DNA from: Cavia porcellus
Lineage: Eukaryota; Chordata; Mammalia; Rodentia; Caviidae
Direction of reading: 5' to 3'
Assembly: GCF_034190915.1 (NCBI RefSeq)
Contig: NW_026947491.1
Coordinates: 27,034,101 to 27,098,100 of the forward strand
DNA: 64,000 nt
This document shows, piece after piece, positions 1 to 11,825 of this stretch (positions are counted from its first letter, which is position 1; every line of letters starts with the position of its first letter). The notes below the pieces were generated by a model that searched no databases, had not been told where the DNA came from, and was given only the letters and a program-made list of their open reading frames with translations. Both the position numbers and the translations under genes were made by a program.

Positions 1-410
1 TCCTTCGCAGTGTAGAGGAATAGGTTTCTTTGAACCTAGGTTTCCAGGGAGGTAGCAAGGTGTGGGGTGGGCTTCTCCAGACCCATGTAGCTAGGCAGAA
101 GCTTGCCCAATGGCCAGGGGTGTGTGGTGGCAGGGCGTCTGATTCTCTCAGCCTGTGTGCCTACACTGGGACTCACCTGAGAGCGGCAGGCACACAGGGG
201 TGTGTTTGTCTGATTCTCTCAGTGGGCACTAGCTGCCCAAAGGAAGCAGGGGTCTCCAAAGGCAGGCTGTGTGCACAAGGGGAGTATCTGGCTGTGTTTC
301 CCTGCCCATGCTGCCTGCTTGCAGGAAGCAAGCTTTCTGATGGTGGCAGCCACACACAGGGGCAGATCTGGCTGTGTCACACTGCCTGCACTATGAGATC
401 ATACTCTTAA
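1..410. repeat. Tandem repeat, period about 81 bp, about four diverged units
   Basis: Units start with a G-run motif near 116, 196, 278 and 358 (aggggtgtgt, aggggtgtgt, aaggggagta, aggggcagat). Shared parts include tctgattctctcag in the first two units and ctggctgtgt in the last two. Units are diverged. It could be a minisatellite or the monomeric 5' region of an L1. Confidence 0.6.
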
Positions 411-735
411 GTGAAATAAATTGTATTCACATGTGTAAACACCACACTCTCTGGTGTGAGAAACCAAATGTGTAAACAAGGACAAAGATGATAATGTATA
501 TTGTGAAACAGTATGAAAATGTTCAAATGGAAAAGAGAACTTGGTGGGGGAGAAGGAAAAATGGAAACAAGGCTTTTGTAAATAAGGCATTGGAGGGATT
601 GAAGGGAGGGGAAGAGGATGGGAAAAAAAAAACCCAGATCTATCATGTACAGGTATAAATGTCTCATAATGAATTGATCAGTAAGTGTACCTAAAATGTA
701 CCAATAACCTTATTTCTTAACCAATAAACTTAAGT
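411..735 (+). mobile_element. Possible L1 3'-end-like fragment
   Basis: A-rich sequence with purine-rich runs and short poly-A tracts, ending in accaataaacttaagtttaaaaaaa, resembling the 3' ends of the L1 copies at 22 and 33 kb only in general character. Confidence 0.25.
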
Positions 736-740
736 TTAAA

Positions 741-2084
741 AAAACTTTTACTATATTCTCAATGAGATCCATTATTCCAAAATAATTTAAAACTCCCAGG
801 TTTTAAATATTATTGCCAAAAGAAAATCAAAATAAAATCAGTAGACTGTATCAAAATCAAAAAGATAATGAAAAAAGAATATACTTTCATATCCTTTAAA
901 AGTAATTACACTGAAGACAAGGAAAATTTGTCACATCCATGCCATGTTCAGACACGATGACAATTCTCTAATGAGAACAAGCTCCAAATAATTTACTTAA
1001 TAGAATATTTTCTTTGGAAAGTTTTAAACTTTAGAGCAAAGACTAGGACCTCAATTTTAAATTGTTACAGTAAGGTGATCAGTGAAGTCTTCCTGTTTCT
1101 AGCCATGAGCCAACACTCATCTCCTTTTATTCCAAGGATGTGAAAGAGACTTTTAAATTATATCAGAAATGAGTTAAACTGAGGAAGGTTTGAAACACAA
1201 AAGAGGAGAGTTAAGTCATCATTTTCAACTTGGTACAACTTATGCATTTTCAAAGAAATTTCATGCTTTCCTGAATTAAAAAGTTCCTACCTCACTGAAT
1301 ATTAGACACAAAAGCTGACTCATCCCAACTCTGCATAATTAAATACTTACATTTGTACTACATGATAATAACTTCTTAGCACTTTTTGTACAGCTCATTT
1401 AATTAGTGTGTGTATATTTTTTGTTTTGTGTTTTAGTACTTAAGGACCATGGCAAACTGATTTTTTTTCTGGGATAAACATCTTGGACTGACGAGAATCA
1501 GTGGTATTCACAACCTAGTTATCCCTGCAGGTCCATTTTGCAGTTTGACCCAGAAGTGCAACTCTCACAGAGCCTCGCTAACCCTGGTTCACAGAGCTAT
1601 CAAGAGTCTGGACCAAAAAGTCTCTGATAGCTCTGGTCAACCTAGAAGCATACTCTTTCAGGATGAATTTAAGAATCACACTCAGTTCAAAACTTACTCA
1701 AAACACTAGATGTACTCTACAATTCTCCAACAGAAAGTGGCCTCGTATCTTTATTCTACTTGCCATAATGGACAAAGGAGAATTGGCCTAAAAATAAATC
1801 GGAATAGAAAAGACATTTCTAGAGCATTCATTCAGGGATATGAACGTCTTCATCCAGACTGTGTCAAGAATTATTTCACCTACTCAAGTGATATTGATAG
1901 ACGTTCACTGTGCTGCATACTGGAAATATAACACAGTATTTTAAAAAAATAGATGCTTGCTCTTACAGAGTGTACAGTTTGGAGAGATGATTTACATTAA
2001 CCAAAACTTCTCTGACAGAAACAAGCAGTTCAAACTCTAGGGTGTAAAAATAAAAGACTTTCTTGTGTCAGAGATGTTTAAAAC
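741..2084. other. Intronic sequence, nothing recognised
   Basis: AT-rich sequence with no SINE, LTR or coding signal that I can name. The 73-codon frame at 1710-1931 has no recognisable family. Confidence 0.5.
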
Positions 2085-2210
2085 AAGATCTGACCAATGC
2101 TGGCAAGAGGCAAGAGGATCACTGGGAGTTTAAGGCCGCCTGGACTACACAGCAAGTTCAAGTCCAGCCTGAACTACATCTGTTTAAAAGCAAAGCAAAG
2201 CAAAACAAAT
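2085..2210 (+). mobile_element. B1-type SINE, old
   Basis: aagaggatcactgggagttt and the duplicated 'ctggactacacagcaagttcaagtcc' type core mark a diverged 7SL-derived unit lacking its 5' end. Confidence 0.6.
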
Positions 2211-3589
2211 ATGAAGAGTAACTAAGCACTAGCTAGACTTAGAACTTCCAGTCACTGGATATAGCCTAGTGATTTAAATGATCCATGAATAAGTTTGCAG
2301 GAGGTACTAAATAGTTAAATTATGAAAGCTCATATTTGCTCTATTTTTCTCTGATATAAGAACTAGATTTATTTTAGATATATATAATCACCTTTCTAAA
2401 CCGTATCATTAAAAAAAAGAAATGGATAAGAAAGGTCTTTTAGTACAGAGCACTTTGAAGATTAATGCAAATTGTGCTTCATAAGGACTTCAGGCCGTAT
2501 AAATAATTTCCACACATTGTGCTACAGAAAAAACTAGGAACAGAGTGACATAATAATGCAAAGTATTGCTTGTCATATGCTAGATCATTAGCTTAGCTTT
2601 TACAGCAACCCCTGACTCTCTTTAAAAGTAAGCACACGTACATAAAATAGTAATTACTTAGATCTTTACCTTACACCCAAACAAATTCCAGACATATCTC
2701 TACCTATTTTACACATAAAAGAAATCCATAGAATCCAGCAAGGAGTAAACTGGGGAAAACATCTGTAATTTCAGACAACCAGCACTGTGCACTTCTTCAA
2801 AGGATATACTGTGATTTCTATAAAACTACTAACAGAACATCCCACCCCCAAAGTTGACCTACATCTGATAAAGCCTTTGAGAAAAGGTGACAGGAATCTA
2901 GAAGACAGGAACTGAGCTCCGTGGCAGAGGCCTGGCCTGCTGCAGGGTGGTTCCTGAAGTAAGCAAGCCAATCATCAAGCACTAACAGGAATCAACAGAT
3001 AGTTCTGACAGGACAAAACTCACTCTACTCAGAAAGACAGAAGTGTAACAGTAAAGAAGGAAGGGTCCTTGGGTCCAAGCAAGAAAGCCACAAGGAATCA
3101 GTTTTGAGACACCTCCCCAACACATTGTACAAAGCTTTCAGTACACTCAGAATAAAGCCAAATCAGTCATTACTGGAAACTACAGTTCCTGGAATATCCA
3201 CTTATGAAAAAGGATCCAATGAGCCACACATTCACACAAAAACATCCACTTCAATATGATTTTTAAGTGAAAAACTACAAGTAACAAAAGGATGGTTAAG
3301 CAAATAAGGTATATCCAAATGTAGTATTATATGGCCTTTAAAATATTTCTAACAATGAGAAGAATCTATAAAAATGGAAAGTGCTTATTTTATGATATAT
3401 GATAAAAAATCAGGATAAAAGGATATGCATCTTAAAAAGAAAAATACATAAAACACATTAAAGACAAAGAAAATATAGTGAAATGGTAATAGCTGAAATG
3501 GGGGGGGGGGTTGTTTTCGAGCTGTTTTATTTTTTCTTTTCTAGTTTTAACCTGGCACTATTTGTGATTTTTTAAAACACTAGTCTCAG
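2211..3589. other. Intronic sequence, nothing recognised
   Basis: AT-rich intron. A ten-base G-run occurs at about 3500-3510. No coding or repeat family identified by eye. Confidence 0.45.
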
Positions 3590-3713
3590 CCAAGTGTGGG
3601 GGCACATGCCTATAATCCCAGCATTTGGGAGATTACAGGCAGGAGGATGTCGAGTCTGAGGCCAATTTTGACTATGAAGTAAAACCCTGTCTCAAAAAAA
3701 AAAAAAAAAAAAA
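3590..3713 (+). mobile_element. B1-type SINE
   Basis: ccaagtgtgggggcacatgcctataatcccagc at the 5' end and ccctgtctc plus a 20-base A-tail at the 3' end. Confidence 0.9.
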
Positions 3714-4080
3714 TCAATAAAATTAAAAATAATTCCTAAATGAGATCAAAGACATAATTAGAAATTATACAAATATCCATGTAACAACTAATCTAGGTAA
3801 GTAAGGCTTCTTAGAACTTATTTGTCTACACATCAAAATGTTATTTGCCAAACATTTTCTGGTCGTTTCCCTAAACCCTTACCAAAACAAAGCATTTTTC
3901 TCTTTGTTTTCTACTCTCTAATACATATCTAGTGGAACTCAAATTTTTATTTTACGAGTGTAAAACAACTCTGGGCTTAAAAGCAACATTATAAAAACAT
4001 CACTTCTAAAAGACCATAGGATAGTGAATAACGTTTATTGAAGGTACACATCACCTTATTTTAAGTAATTTTGTACTATT

Positions 4081-4096
4081 AAAATACAGTAAATAT
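4081..4096. repeat. Target-site duplication, left copy, of the MRPL42 retrocopy
   Basis: aaaatacagtaaatat, repeated exactly at 4749-4764 after the A-tail. It fixes the limits of the insertion. Confidence 0.9.
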
Positions 4097-4748
4097 GGGG
4101 CAAGATGGCAGCCTAGTGGAATGAAAATTGGTGCCTAGAAGCAGATTTTAAAGGCAGTTTCTTCCCCATCTTTTTTCACACTACCTGATAAGCTTCTTGA
4201 TATATTATGGCGGCGGCAGCAGCAGCAGCAGTGAAATGGGCCATATCAAAGAGCGCTCTCTTGAAACATTTATTTCCAATCCAAAATGGAGCTTTACCTC
4301 ATGTTTGCTGTAAGTCTACGTATTCTTCTCTTCCAGATGACTATAATTGCAAAGTAGAGCTTGCTTTGACTTCTGATGGCAGGACAATCGTATGCTACCA
4401 CCCTTCTGTGAAATTCCATATGAACACACAAGACCTATTCCTCAACCAGATGCTGTCCAAAATATTGAAGAAACACATGATCAAGTGCTGAAAACCAGAT
4501 TAGAAGAAAACGAATGTCTTGAGCAAGGACCCATGATAGAACAACTTAGCAAAATGTTCTTTACAACAAAGCATCATTGGTATCCTCGTGGACAGTATCA
4601 CAGACGTCATATGAAACTGAATCCTCCAAAGGACAGATGATATTGAGGTTCTTGGGAGAATCAGAGAGAAACGTTATCCTGTACCTTGGAGAAAATGCAT
4701 TCTAATACTGCATGGTGATAGTAAAATAATAAAATGTCTTTTCAAAAA
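4097..4748 (+). pseudogene. MRPL42: MRPL42 processed pseudogene
   Basis: An intronless copy of the mRNA for mitochondrial large-subunit ribosomal protein L42. The coding part runs 4207-4640. Frame 1 from ATG 4207 gives [30 protein letters not shown] and [19 protein letters not shown]. At about 4410-4416 one base is missing in the codon after HPSV, and the homology continues in another frame with [39 protein letters not shown] and a C-terminal NPPKDR before TGA at 4638-4640. The N-terminus carries an alanine run longer than I remember for human. About 110 bp of 5' UTR and a short 3' UTR with AATAAA (4728-4733) and an A-tail are present. A perfect 16-bp target-site duplication (aaaatacagtaaatat) lies at 4081-4096 and 4749-4764. 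This is an L1-mediated retrocopy and is not expected to make a functional protein. Confidence 0.95.
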
Positions 4749-5055
4749 AAAATACAGTAAATATTTGAAAGGTTCAACGCAACCAAAATCTATTTTGCGT
4801 TTATAGTCTGAAAAGTCAATTTCCCAAACTATGACACTTTCGCATTTAGTTGACACAGACTCATCTGCCACACACAACAGAAGCCAAAGCCCATAGTCAG
4901 GAGCAGGGAGCAGTTGCACCCTCCAGGGAATGCTCAGGCTGCAGCCACCTCACTTCCACCAGCAGTAGGTGCTGAGGAATTTTGCCTGGCCAGAATGCAG
5001 CAGGTTCACATTATTTTTGTTTTACGTTTTGTTCTTTTTAAGTATAGATTTAAAA

Positions 5056-5180
5056 GGGGCTGGGGGTTTAGCTCAGCGGCATAAGCGCCTGCCTTGCAAG
5101 CAGGCAGTCGTGAGTTCGATCCCCGGTACCGATAAAAATTGAAAAAGAAAAAAATAATAATAAAAATAAATAAAAATAAA
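5056..5180 (+). mobile_element. Young ID-type SINE with perfect TSD
   Basis: tRNA-like head with A box tagctcagcgg and B box gttcgatcccc. The anticodon position of the cloverleaf reads TGC (Ala), and an A-rich tail follows. A perfect 16-bp duplication (aagtatagatttaaaa) flanks it at 5040-5055 and 5181-5196. Confidence 0.95.
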
Positions 5181-5354
5181 AAGTATAGATTTAAAACACT
5201 CGCCACCTGGGGACTAATAAGGGAAAAGTGTGTATACATTACTCAGTTTTAACAATTACAATATTTTACTATTCTTATATCTGTTCTTTTTTCAGGAAGG
5301 CAGTACAGGTGTATTTAAAAACAAACCTTAGAAATGATCAGTTAAACATTTCTG

Positions 5355-5550
5355 GCTAGCTAGGTGTGGTGGGTCATACCTGTAATCCCAGCACTCTGGG
5401 TGCTTGAGGCAGGAGGATCACACTTTTGAGCCTAGCCCAGGTAATTTAGCAGCTTTATGAGGCAACACTTCAAAACATTTAAGATAGCACTGGAGATATA
5501 GCTCACTGTAAATGCCCTATTTCAATCCTCAGTACTAAAAAATAAAATTA
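5355..5550 (+). mobile_element. B1-dID type dimeric SINE
   Basis: A B1 unit (ctaggtgtggtgggtcatacctgtaatccc) followed about 120 bp later by a short diverged ID unit (gagatatagctcactg, ttcaatcctcagtact) and an A-rich tail. Confidence 0.75.
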
Positions 5551-5812
5551 AGATTCTGGTTAGCAAACTTTTAAGATATTACACTTAACACCTAGCATTT
5601 ACCAAACTAGAATCAGACTTTGAGAGCTACAAGAAAACACAGCTATTATGTATTCATGTGTCTGTTCTGCAAACTGATGCCTGGACCAGCAGCATGGGTA
5701 CCACCCACATTGGGAAGTTGTAGACTCTCAGGCTCAGCCCCACCTCTGAACCACCCCACAGTGTGCCAGGCTCCTGAGGTGATTGGTGTGCTCGCTCAAG
5801 TCTTCACCAGCT

Positions 5813-5935
5813 AAGAACCTGAGGCCACAAGACGTTAAATTACTTGCCCACCAGGGGTGAAGCCCAGAGCCTCAACTATGCGCCAAGTGTTTTCCTCATA
5901 TGACACTCTGCCTCCTGGAAAACCTGTCACAGGAC
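5813..5935 (+). mobile_element. MIR fragment
   Basis: Matches the MIR core in order: cctgaggccacaaga, ttaaattacttgccca, gtgaagcccagagcctcaactatgc and the final ...actctgcctcc. Confidence 0.6.
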
Positions 5936-6109
5936 CTCTTGGACTTTCATATCCTTAAGGAAACCAATTCAATTAACAAGTGAATTAATTTCCAGTGGTA
6001 ATTTTAATTCCCACTGTTTTGCCATTTTCTCAAATACTTTATCATATGCTATAGTTAAATCTACAAATTAATAAAGCTCTTTCTTCTTTTGAGTAAAGGA
6101 ACGGACCTT

Positions 6110-7130
6110 TTCAACAACTGTGATTACAAAGGACCAGTTTCTTTTTATCTAAAGAAAGGTAAAACAGAAAAAAGGTAGAAATAATAATTTCAAAGAAAAA
6201 CAGTAAGAAACCACTAGTTGATAATTACGTATTGCCCTCTTACAAATAGTTGTTCAAGTTACAAAAATGAAGCATACAAAGTGGACATTTAAACAGCAAG
6301 ACTGCAAACAGTTCTGTTCAACTACCCGACAAAAACTTAGTAATATGATTAACAATCCTATACACTTAAACATAATGCAGTTATCCATATCTTCATGTAT
6401 GTCAAGATTAAACAAACCAAAGCAGGCTAAAATCATTCCAAACAAAGAATAATAGTATTGCTGAATTTCACATCATGACGCTATGGGAACAGCACTGGAT
6501 ACTGTAGTGTCTTTTTTTCTTCAAAGTAGTTGTTCATTTCATCATGTGTTATAAGATCAATTCTCATAAACTGTTTATAGGTTCTACGCATGCATGAGTC
6601 AACATGTATTTCTATCCTTTCTGTATTAGAGGGAGAAACAAAACAAAACATATTCCTATATATACATGAAATGAAAAAGTCATATAAAACCACATTACAA
6701 GGTGTTCTACAATGGTTATTGTGTCGTCTCTTGTTATCTTCAATAGAACTGTCTGTATCATCAGGCACAGTATAATTGAATATAGCAGTACATAACAGTA
6801 TAAAACAAAACATTGTAGATAGTGTAAAACTTCAAAAACAAGTAATAATCAAACCAGAATGGGTATCATAGTGAATCTTGTCATCTTCAGTGTAGCTGCC
6901 TATACTCTCAAACTTGATACTATCAATCATCACAGTTTTGAATAAAATCCGTTGATACCAAACAGCAATCTAACAACCCAGATTCAGCAAAGATGGTAAA
7001 ACAGTGTAAGTTATACATGGCTTCAGATTAAGTTGATAGGGAATTAAGGATGATTACCACACTATATCCTGCTATTTTGGGGATAGCTGTCTGTGCCCTC
7101 AGATCTAGTGCAAGTACACAAACTGGGACA
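6110..7130 (-). mobile_element. L1-related 3' end repeat
   Basis: A-rich repeat homologous to two other places in the window. Its 6220-6370 part aligns with 59460-59630 (for example actgcaaacagttctgttcaa in both), and its 6720-6830 part resembles 54640-54760. In the other two copies an oligo-T run lies at the left edge, so the element reads on the minus strand. It sits left of the L1 ORF1 remnant at 7430-9400 in the same orientation. Confidence 0.6.
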
Positions 7131-7429
7131 GAATATAATCTATCTAAACAGAGCAGTGTGAGTAATGTGGGTTTTAAATCCTGATACACTATTAACAATA
7201 TCCTCTGCCTTCTCTTTTTAGACTATTTCTCAACTTTCACTCCCACAGGGTGTACTATGCATTTTTGGGCCCCACCAACTCCCCCAGTTTTTAGACTGAG
7301 GGGCAACCTGCTATTTACCTAAGTGGTTCCAAACCTTCTCACTCCCGAACTTGATCTCAAGTTGTATTCCTTTACCTACAAAACCTGTCTTTCCAACCTA
7401 ACTGCAGGTGCTGGTCGAGTTATCCCTAT

Positions 7430-9400
7430 TACTCTTTGGATCCCTGTCACATACAGCATTGTTTTCTCATATTTGATTTTTGGTCTGTAAACCCTTTTTC
7501 AGGTAAATTGTATTTCCTATATAGAGCATCTTGGTGGACCCTGCCTCCTGATCTACTCTTGCCTGTTTCTTTTTTTTTTTTTTTTCAGTGTACCAAGGGC
7601 ATCTATATTAGAGATTATAGCTAATCTTCTCTGTCTCATTTCTGTTGTGCTCTTTTTCTGCCATTAGTTGTCTGCTTTTCTCCTTCATTCCACTTTCTGC
7701 CCCATTCATTGAAGCCTCTCTGCCACTGTTCTGAAATCCTGGTACTTTTTTCTCTCTCTCTAGAATGTCCTTCAGTACTCTCTGTAGGGTTGGAATGGTG
7801 GTTGTGAATTCCCCCAGTTCCTCTTTGTAATGGAAGCATCTTGTTTCTCCATTAATTTCTAGAGACAGTTTTTCAGGGTACATATCTCTGGGCTGGAGGT
7901 TATTTTCTTTCAGGGCTTGGAATACTTCGCTCCAAGCTCTTCTTGATTTGTGTCGAAGTCTGCCATGATTTTGATGGGTTTTCCTTTATAGGTGATCTGT
8001 TTCTTTTCTCTGATGGCTTTTAATATTCCATTTTTATATTGAATCTATGGATCTTAATTATTATATGATTGGGTGTAGCTCTGTTTTGGTTGTAGGTGAC
8101 TGGAGTTCTGTATGCCTCATACATTTGAATATCATTTCCTTTTCCTATGCTGGGAAAGTTTTCCTTAATTATTTCTGTGAATAGCCTTTGCATTTCCTTT
8201 TTTTTTACTCCTGCTTCTTCATTCACATTCTTTATTCTTGTCTTCTAGCCTTTGTATTGTTACTGCCTGTTTCCTTGTTATTTTTAAGAAATTTTTCCTT
8301 TTATGATCACACATTGCAAACCTGTCTTCAAGTTTTGATATCCTATCTTTAGTTTCTTTCAAGCAGTTTTGCCAGCTTTTGATGGAGTTTTTTTTATTTC
8401 CTGGTAATCTCTTTGAACCTGCTTCATGTATTCTAGGTTTTCTTTATATTCATCGAACGTTTCTTTCCTTTTTTTTGTGCTCCTCCATTCTTCCATCTAT
8501 GTGTTCTTGAGAGGTGCTTAGTATTTCTTTTATTAATCTACTTATATCTTGCTTTACTTGATTAAATATTTCACTTTTGAGCTTGTCTATGAGGTCCCCA
8601 AGATACCTCTTTATGTTCACTGATATCATGTCTGATAATGCATGTTTGTTGCCCTCAATCTCTTTTGTATTTACCGCTCCTGGATCAATGTTCTCAGGGC
8701 TGGGGGCTGGGGACTTTTTCTTATTTCTTTCTCTTGTCATGTTTTTGGTTTCTTTCAAACAGGTGTATAGAGGAGGCCCCTGCCCCTTTCCTTGTTGGTT
8801 ATGGTTCTTCTGAAGCATTCTGGCTAGGAATTTCTGCCCTCTCCAGTTTGCTATTGGTCACTGAGGTGCAAACAGAGGTGGTGTATGCTGGCCTCTCACC
8901 TCCCGGGCAGTCAACCTGTGGGGGCCTTCACTACATTAGCGTGTGCTGCATGTACAGAATTGGCTTAGGGTGACTTACTGAGTTCCAGCCAGAGGCGTGA
9001 CTCAGGCCAAGAATATCCCACCAATCTGGTCTGGGAAGGGAACAAGTGACTGAAGTCACTGCTGTTACTTATTCCTGCCCATCCTGTCCAATTCCAACAT
9101 GTCATACACTTGGCTGCCCCTTTCCTGGGGGAGGATCTTACTCCCAGCACTCACTTTGGGTCAATGCAGGTCCCTTGCCAGCTCCGTTGTCTGTTGGGCT
9201 CGCTGACCTCCAACTTCAGCATGACCTTGGTTCCAAAGAGTTGCAGCAGCAGGAGTTCAGGCAGCTCGGTCAAAGCACAGTGGCAGGATTCAGTGGCTCG
9301 GCAAGTCACAGCTGCGTGAATTTGGGCACTGTGGCGAGAGCACTGTGGCTAATCTTAGCTCTAATGGTAGCCCTGGGACTGCATGTTTGATCGGTTCTTT
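7430..9400 (-). mobile_element. L1-related element: start of ORF2, ORF1 and 5' UTR, decayed
   Basis: Minus-strand frames show the ORF1 protein. The C-terminal domain (about 7608-7883) carries LSLEINGETRCFHYKEELGE and a following leucine-rich helix, matching the L1 ORF1p nucleic-acid-binding C-terminus. The coiled-coil-type N-terminal part is at about 8450-8818, with lysine/serine/asparagine-rich sequence before it. To the left, 7440-7560 matches the antisense of the ORF2 endonuclease start also seen at 61.4-61.9 kb. To the right, 8820-9400 is GC-richer and fits a 5' UTR. Several stops and shifts are present, so it is not functional. Most of ORF2 is absent. Confidence 0.8.
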
Positions 9401-9409
9401 ACCCTTTAG

Positions 9410-10569
9410 TTTTTTCCTGGGTCGAGAGGATCCATCTACCTCTGTCTGGATCTTCCCACGATGTTTTATTCTGGCATCTGAGTTGTCTGTCTCAAGGAGC
9501 CTCTGTACTTCTGCTGCTTATCTATCCATTATCTTTAGCTTCTATGGAGAGCATGTGTTTACAAGGACCAGTTTAGTTATCTAATGGATAAGCAATTTTC
9601 AAAGGTCAGTACTATTGTCCCCTTATGTAGACTATATTATTAGATAAAGTGAAACCTTGAGCCTTTTAGCACAGCATCAATAAACCCACTACTAAAAGGC
9701 AAGCTCATTGTTTAGCCGTGACTTCACTAAAACAGTTAAAAAATGAGAAATATAATGTACATCTGTTCCACCAACAACTATCAAGTCTTCTGGTTATTCT
9801 AAAAGGATGTGCCTTTCCCTCCTTAATTCTAAGAAAACAGAATCACAATTTTTAAAGAAAAATTGTGAATGACAACTAAGACCAAGACTTGTAAAATTAT
9901 TTTAAAGGCAAGTATTAGTCTAATTATGGTATCTGGATGGTGTTTTTGGTTTTTGGTGCTGAAAATTGGACTCAGGGCTTCCCATATGCTAAGCTCTAAA
10001 TCTCTGAAAATTTGTGTATCTCCAGAGTTCAACATAAAGATTTTAATAAAATTCCTAAGATTCAAATAACTACCTCCATTCCTTGTCTTTAGTCTGTAGT
10101 ATCCAGCTACCACAAACTGATTTATAATCCTTATTCTGACCTATGCAAATAGAAGTATTTTATTCACATATCTCTGAATTCATTACTCCATGAACAAAAT
10201 GAGAAAATACCAACAGTGATAGGTAAACTGCAATCTGCATGCTATGAGCCAGCTCTGCTTTGCATCCCTCCTGCAAAGGATCAGTTTAATTACAGTAGCA
10301 GAACCCAAACAACCATTGATCTCATGACTAACTGTGCATCTATTCAGCAATCGAAAGTTTATTTTAGTATCTGAAATTCTGTGGCTTTTTTAAAGCCTCT
10401 CGAACACAACCAGATACTGACTTTTATTAATGAATGCAACTAACATCATTTCATTCTCTAACTAGGAAAACAATGAAAATTTTTTTTCAGTGCCATTCAT
10501 TCAGTATTGTGGAATCATTATCTTTATTACAAAAATAAAAAATACAGTTGTACTGTCAAAGACAAGTTC
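9410..10569. other. Intronic sequence with minor old repeats
   Basis: A minus-strand ID-like remnant may lie at about 9935-9990 (ttggtgctgaaaattggact) and a MIR-like stretch at about 9600-9670. Nothing else recognised. Confidence 0.4.
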
Positions 10570-10712
10570 AAGGCCATGCATGGTGGTACACACCTATAAT
10601 CCCAGCACTCAGGAGGCTGAGTCAAGAGGATTGCCACTAGTTCAAGAACATCTTTGGCTACATAGTGAATTCAAGGTCAACCTGGACTATATAGGGGGTC
10701 AAAAAAAAAAAA
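10570..10712 (+). mobile_element. B1-type SINE
   Basis: aggccatgcatggtggtaca head, aggaggctgagtcaagagga middle and internal duplication, then an A-tail. Confidence 0.9.
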
Positions 10713-10792
10713 CAAAACACATACATATACAACCAAAATCCAAAATTTTCTGAGAACTGACTTGACACTACATGTTGCAAATTCCATCCCTA

Positions 10793-10912
10793 GGGCTGGG
10801 GATTTAGCTCAGCGGCATAAGTGCCTGCCTTGCAAGCAGGCAGTCGTGAGTTCGATCCCTGGTACCAGTAAAAACAAAAAAGACAAAAAAAAAAAAAAAA
10901 AATTAAAAAAAA
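10793..10912 (+). mobile_element. Young ID-type SINE with perfect TSD
   Basis: Same head as the copy at 5056, with intact A and B boxes and a long A-rich tail. The 15-bp duplication caaattccatcccta flanks it at 10778-10792 and 10913-10927. Confidence 0.95.
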
Positions 10913-11388
10913 CAAATTCCATCCCTAACCTCATATGACAGTGACCTGTCATTGTCATATAGAGGTAAAACATAGATGCACTGAAATACTGTATAATACT
11001 ACTTCAGGTTACGAGTTTAAAGTGTACTTAAAACATAAATGAATTTCATATACACATTACTACATATATATGTATATAAATAACAATGTGGTACCCCATG
11101 TTAGGTTTGGGTCATCTCCAACCTATCTCATTACGTATATACAAACACTCTGAAGCATGAAAAGTTTCTGGTTCCAAGCATTTTTATAAGTTCTATCAAC
11201 TTGTGTAGGCCATCCAATCCAATACATCTTATTTCAATGGCAAATGTATTTTAGTATATTTGGAACAAAAGTTTTAACCCCAATGAAAGACTCAAAAGTA
11301 GTTTCTTATTATCTTAATATTGACAAATAATCCTATGGGATACCCCATTAATATGCACAGTTTTTGGTTTTATCAATTAAAAAATAAA

Positions 11389-11570
11389 CTTGGTTGAGTA
11401 TGATGGCATATGCCTATAATCTCAGCACTCTGGGAAGCTGAAGCAAGAGGATCCTAAGATGAAGCTCAGTCTGGACAACATAGCAAGACCTATCTCAAAA
11501 TTTAAAAAAGAGGCTGGGAATGTAGCTTAGTGTCAAGAGCCTGAGCTCAATCTATTGCACTGGGAAAAAT
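11389..11570 (+). mobile_element. B1-dID type dimeric SINE
   Basis: A B1 unit (tatgatggcatatgcctataatc) ending in ctatctcaaaatttaaaaa, then an ID unit (ggctgggaatgtagcttagtg). Confidence 0.85.
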
Positions 11571-11825
11571 AAGTAAGTTTCATTTAAATTTTTAAATTTT
11601 ATGTATTTACTTAGCAATACATATTAAAAATCTCAAAAATAAAGAACTTCAATGTACTAGGGAAAGGAATAAACTCAAGGTATTAATCCATCAGGTGTGT
11701 GTTCAGTACCACCTTAAATTTATTATCAAATTTTAAATTTTAACAAACGTGAAAATGAGGGAAAAAAAGAGTGTTCTAAGTGCTGCTGCCCAGTCTTTGA
11801 GTGGTTCTATTCTCCATTCCTTTAA

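Noticed and set aside
5056..5134. Possible tRNA-Ala gene
   Set aside because: A and B boxes are present, but the acceptor stem does not pair properly, an A-rich tail follows and a target duplication flanks it, so it is a SINE.
8450..8818. 122-codon minus-strand frame as a host gene
   Set aside because: It is the N-terminal part of L1 ORF1 next to a recognisable ORF1 C-terminal domain.
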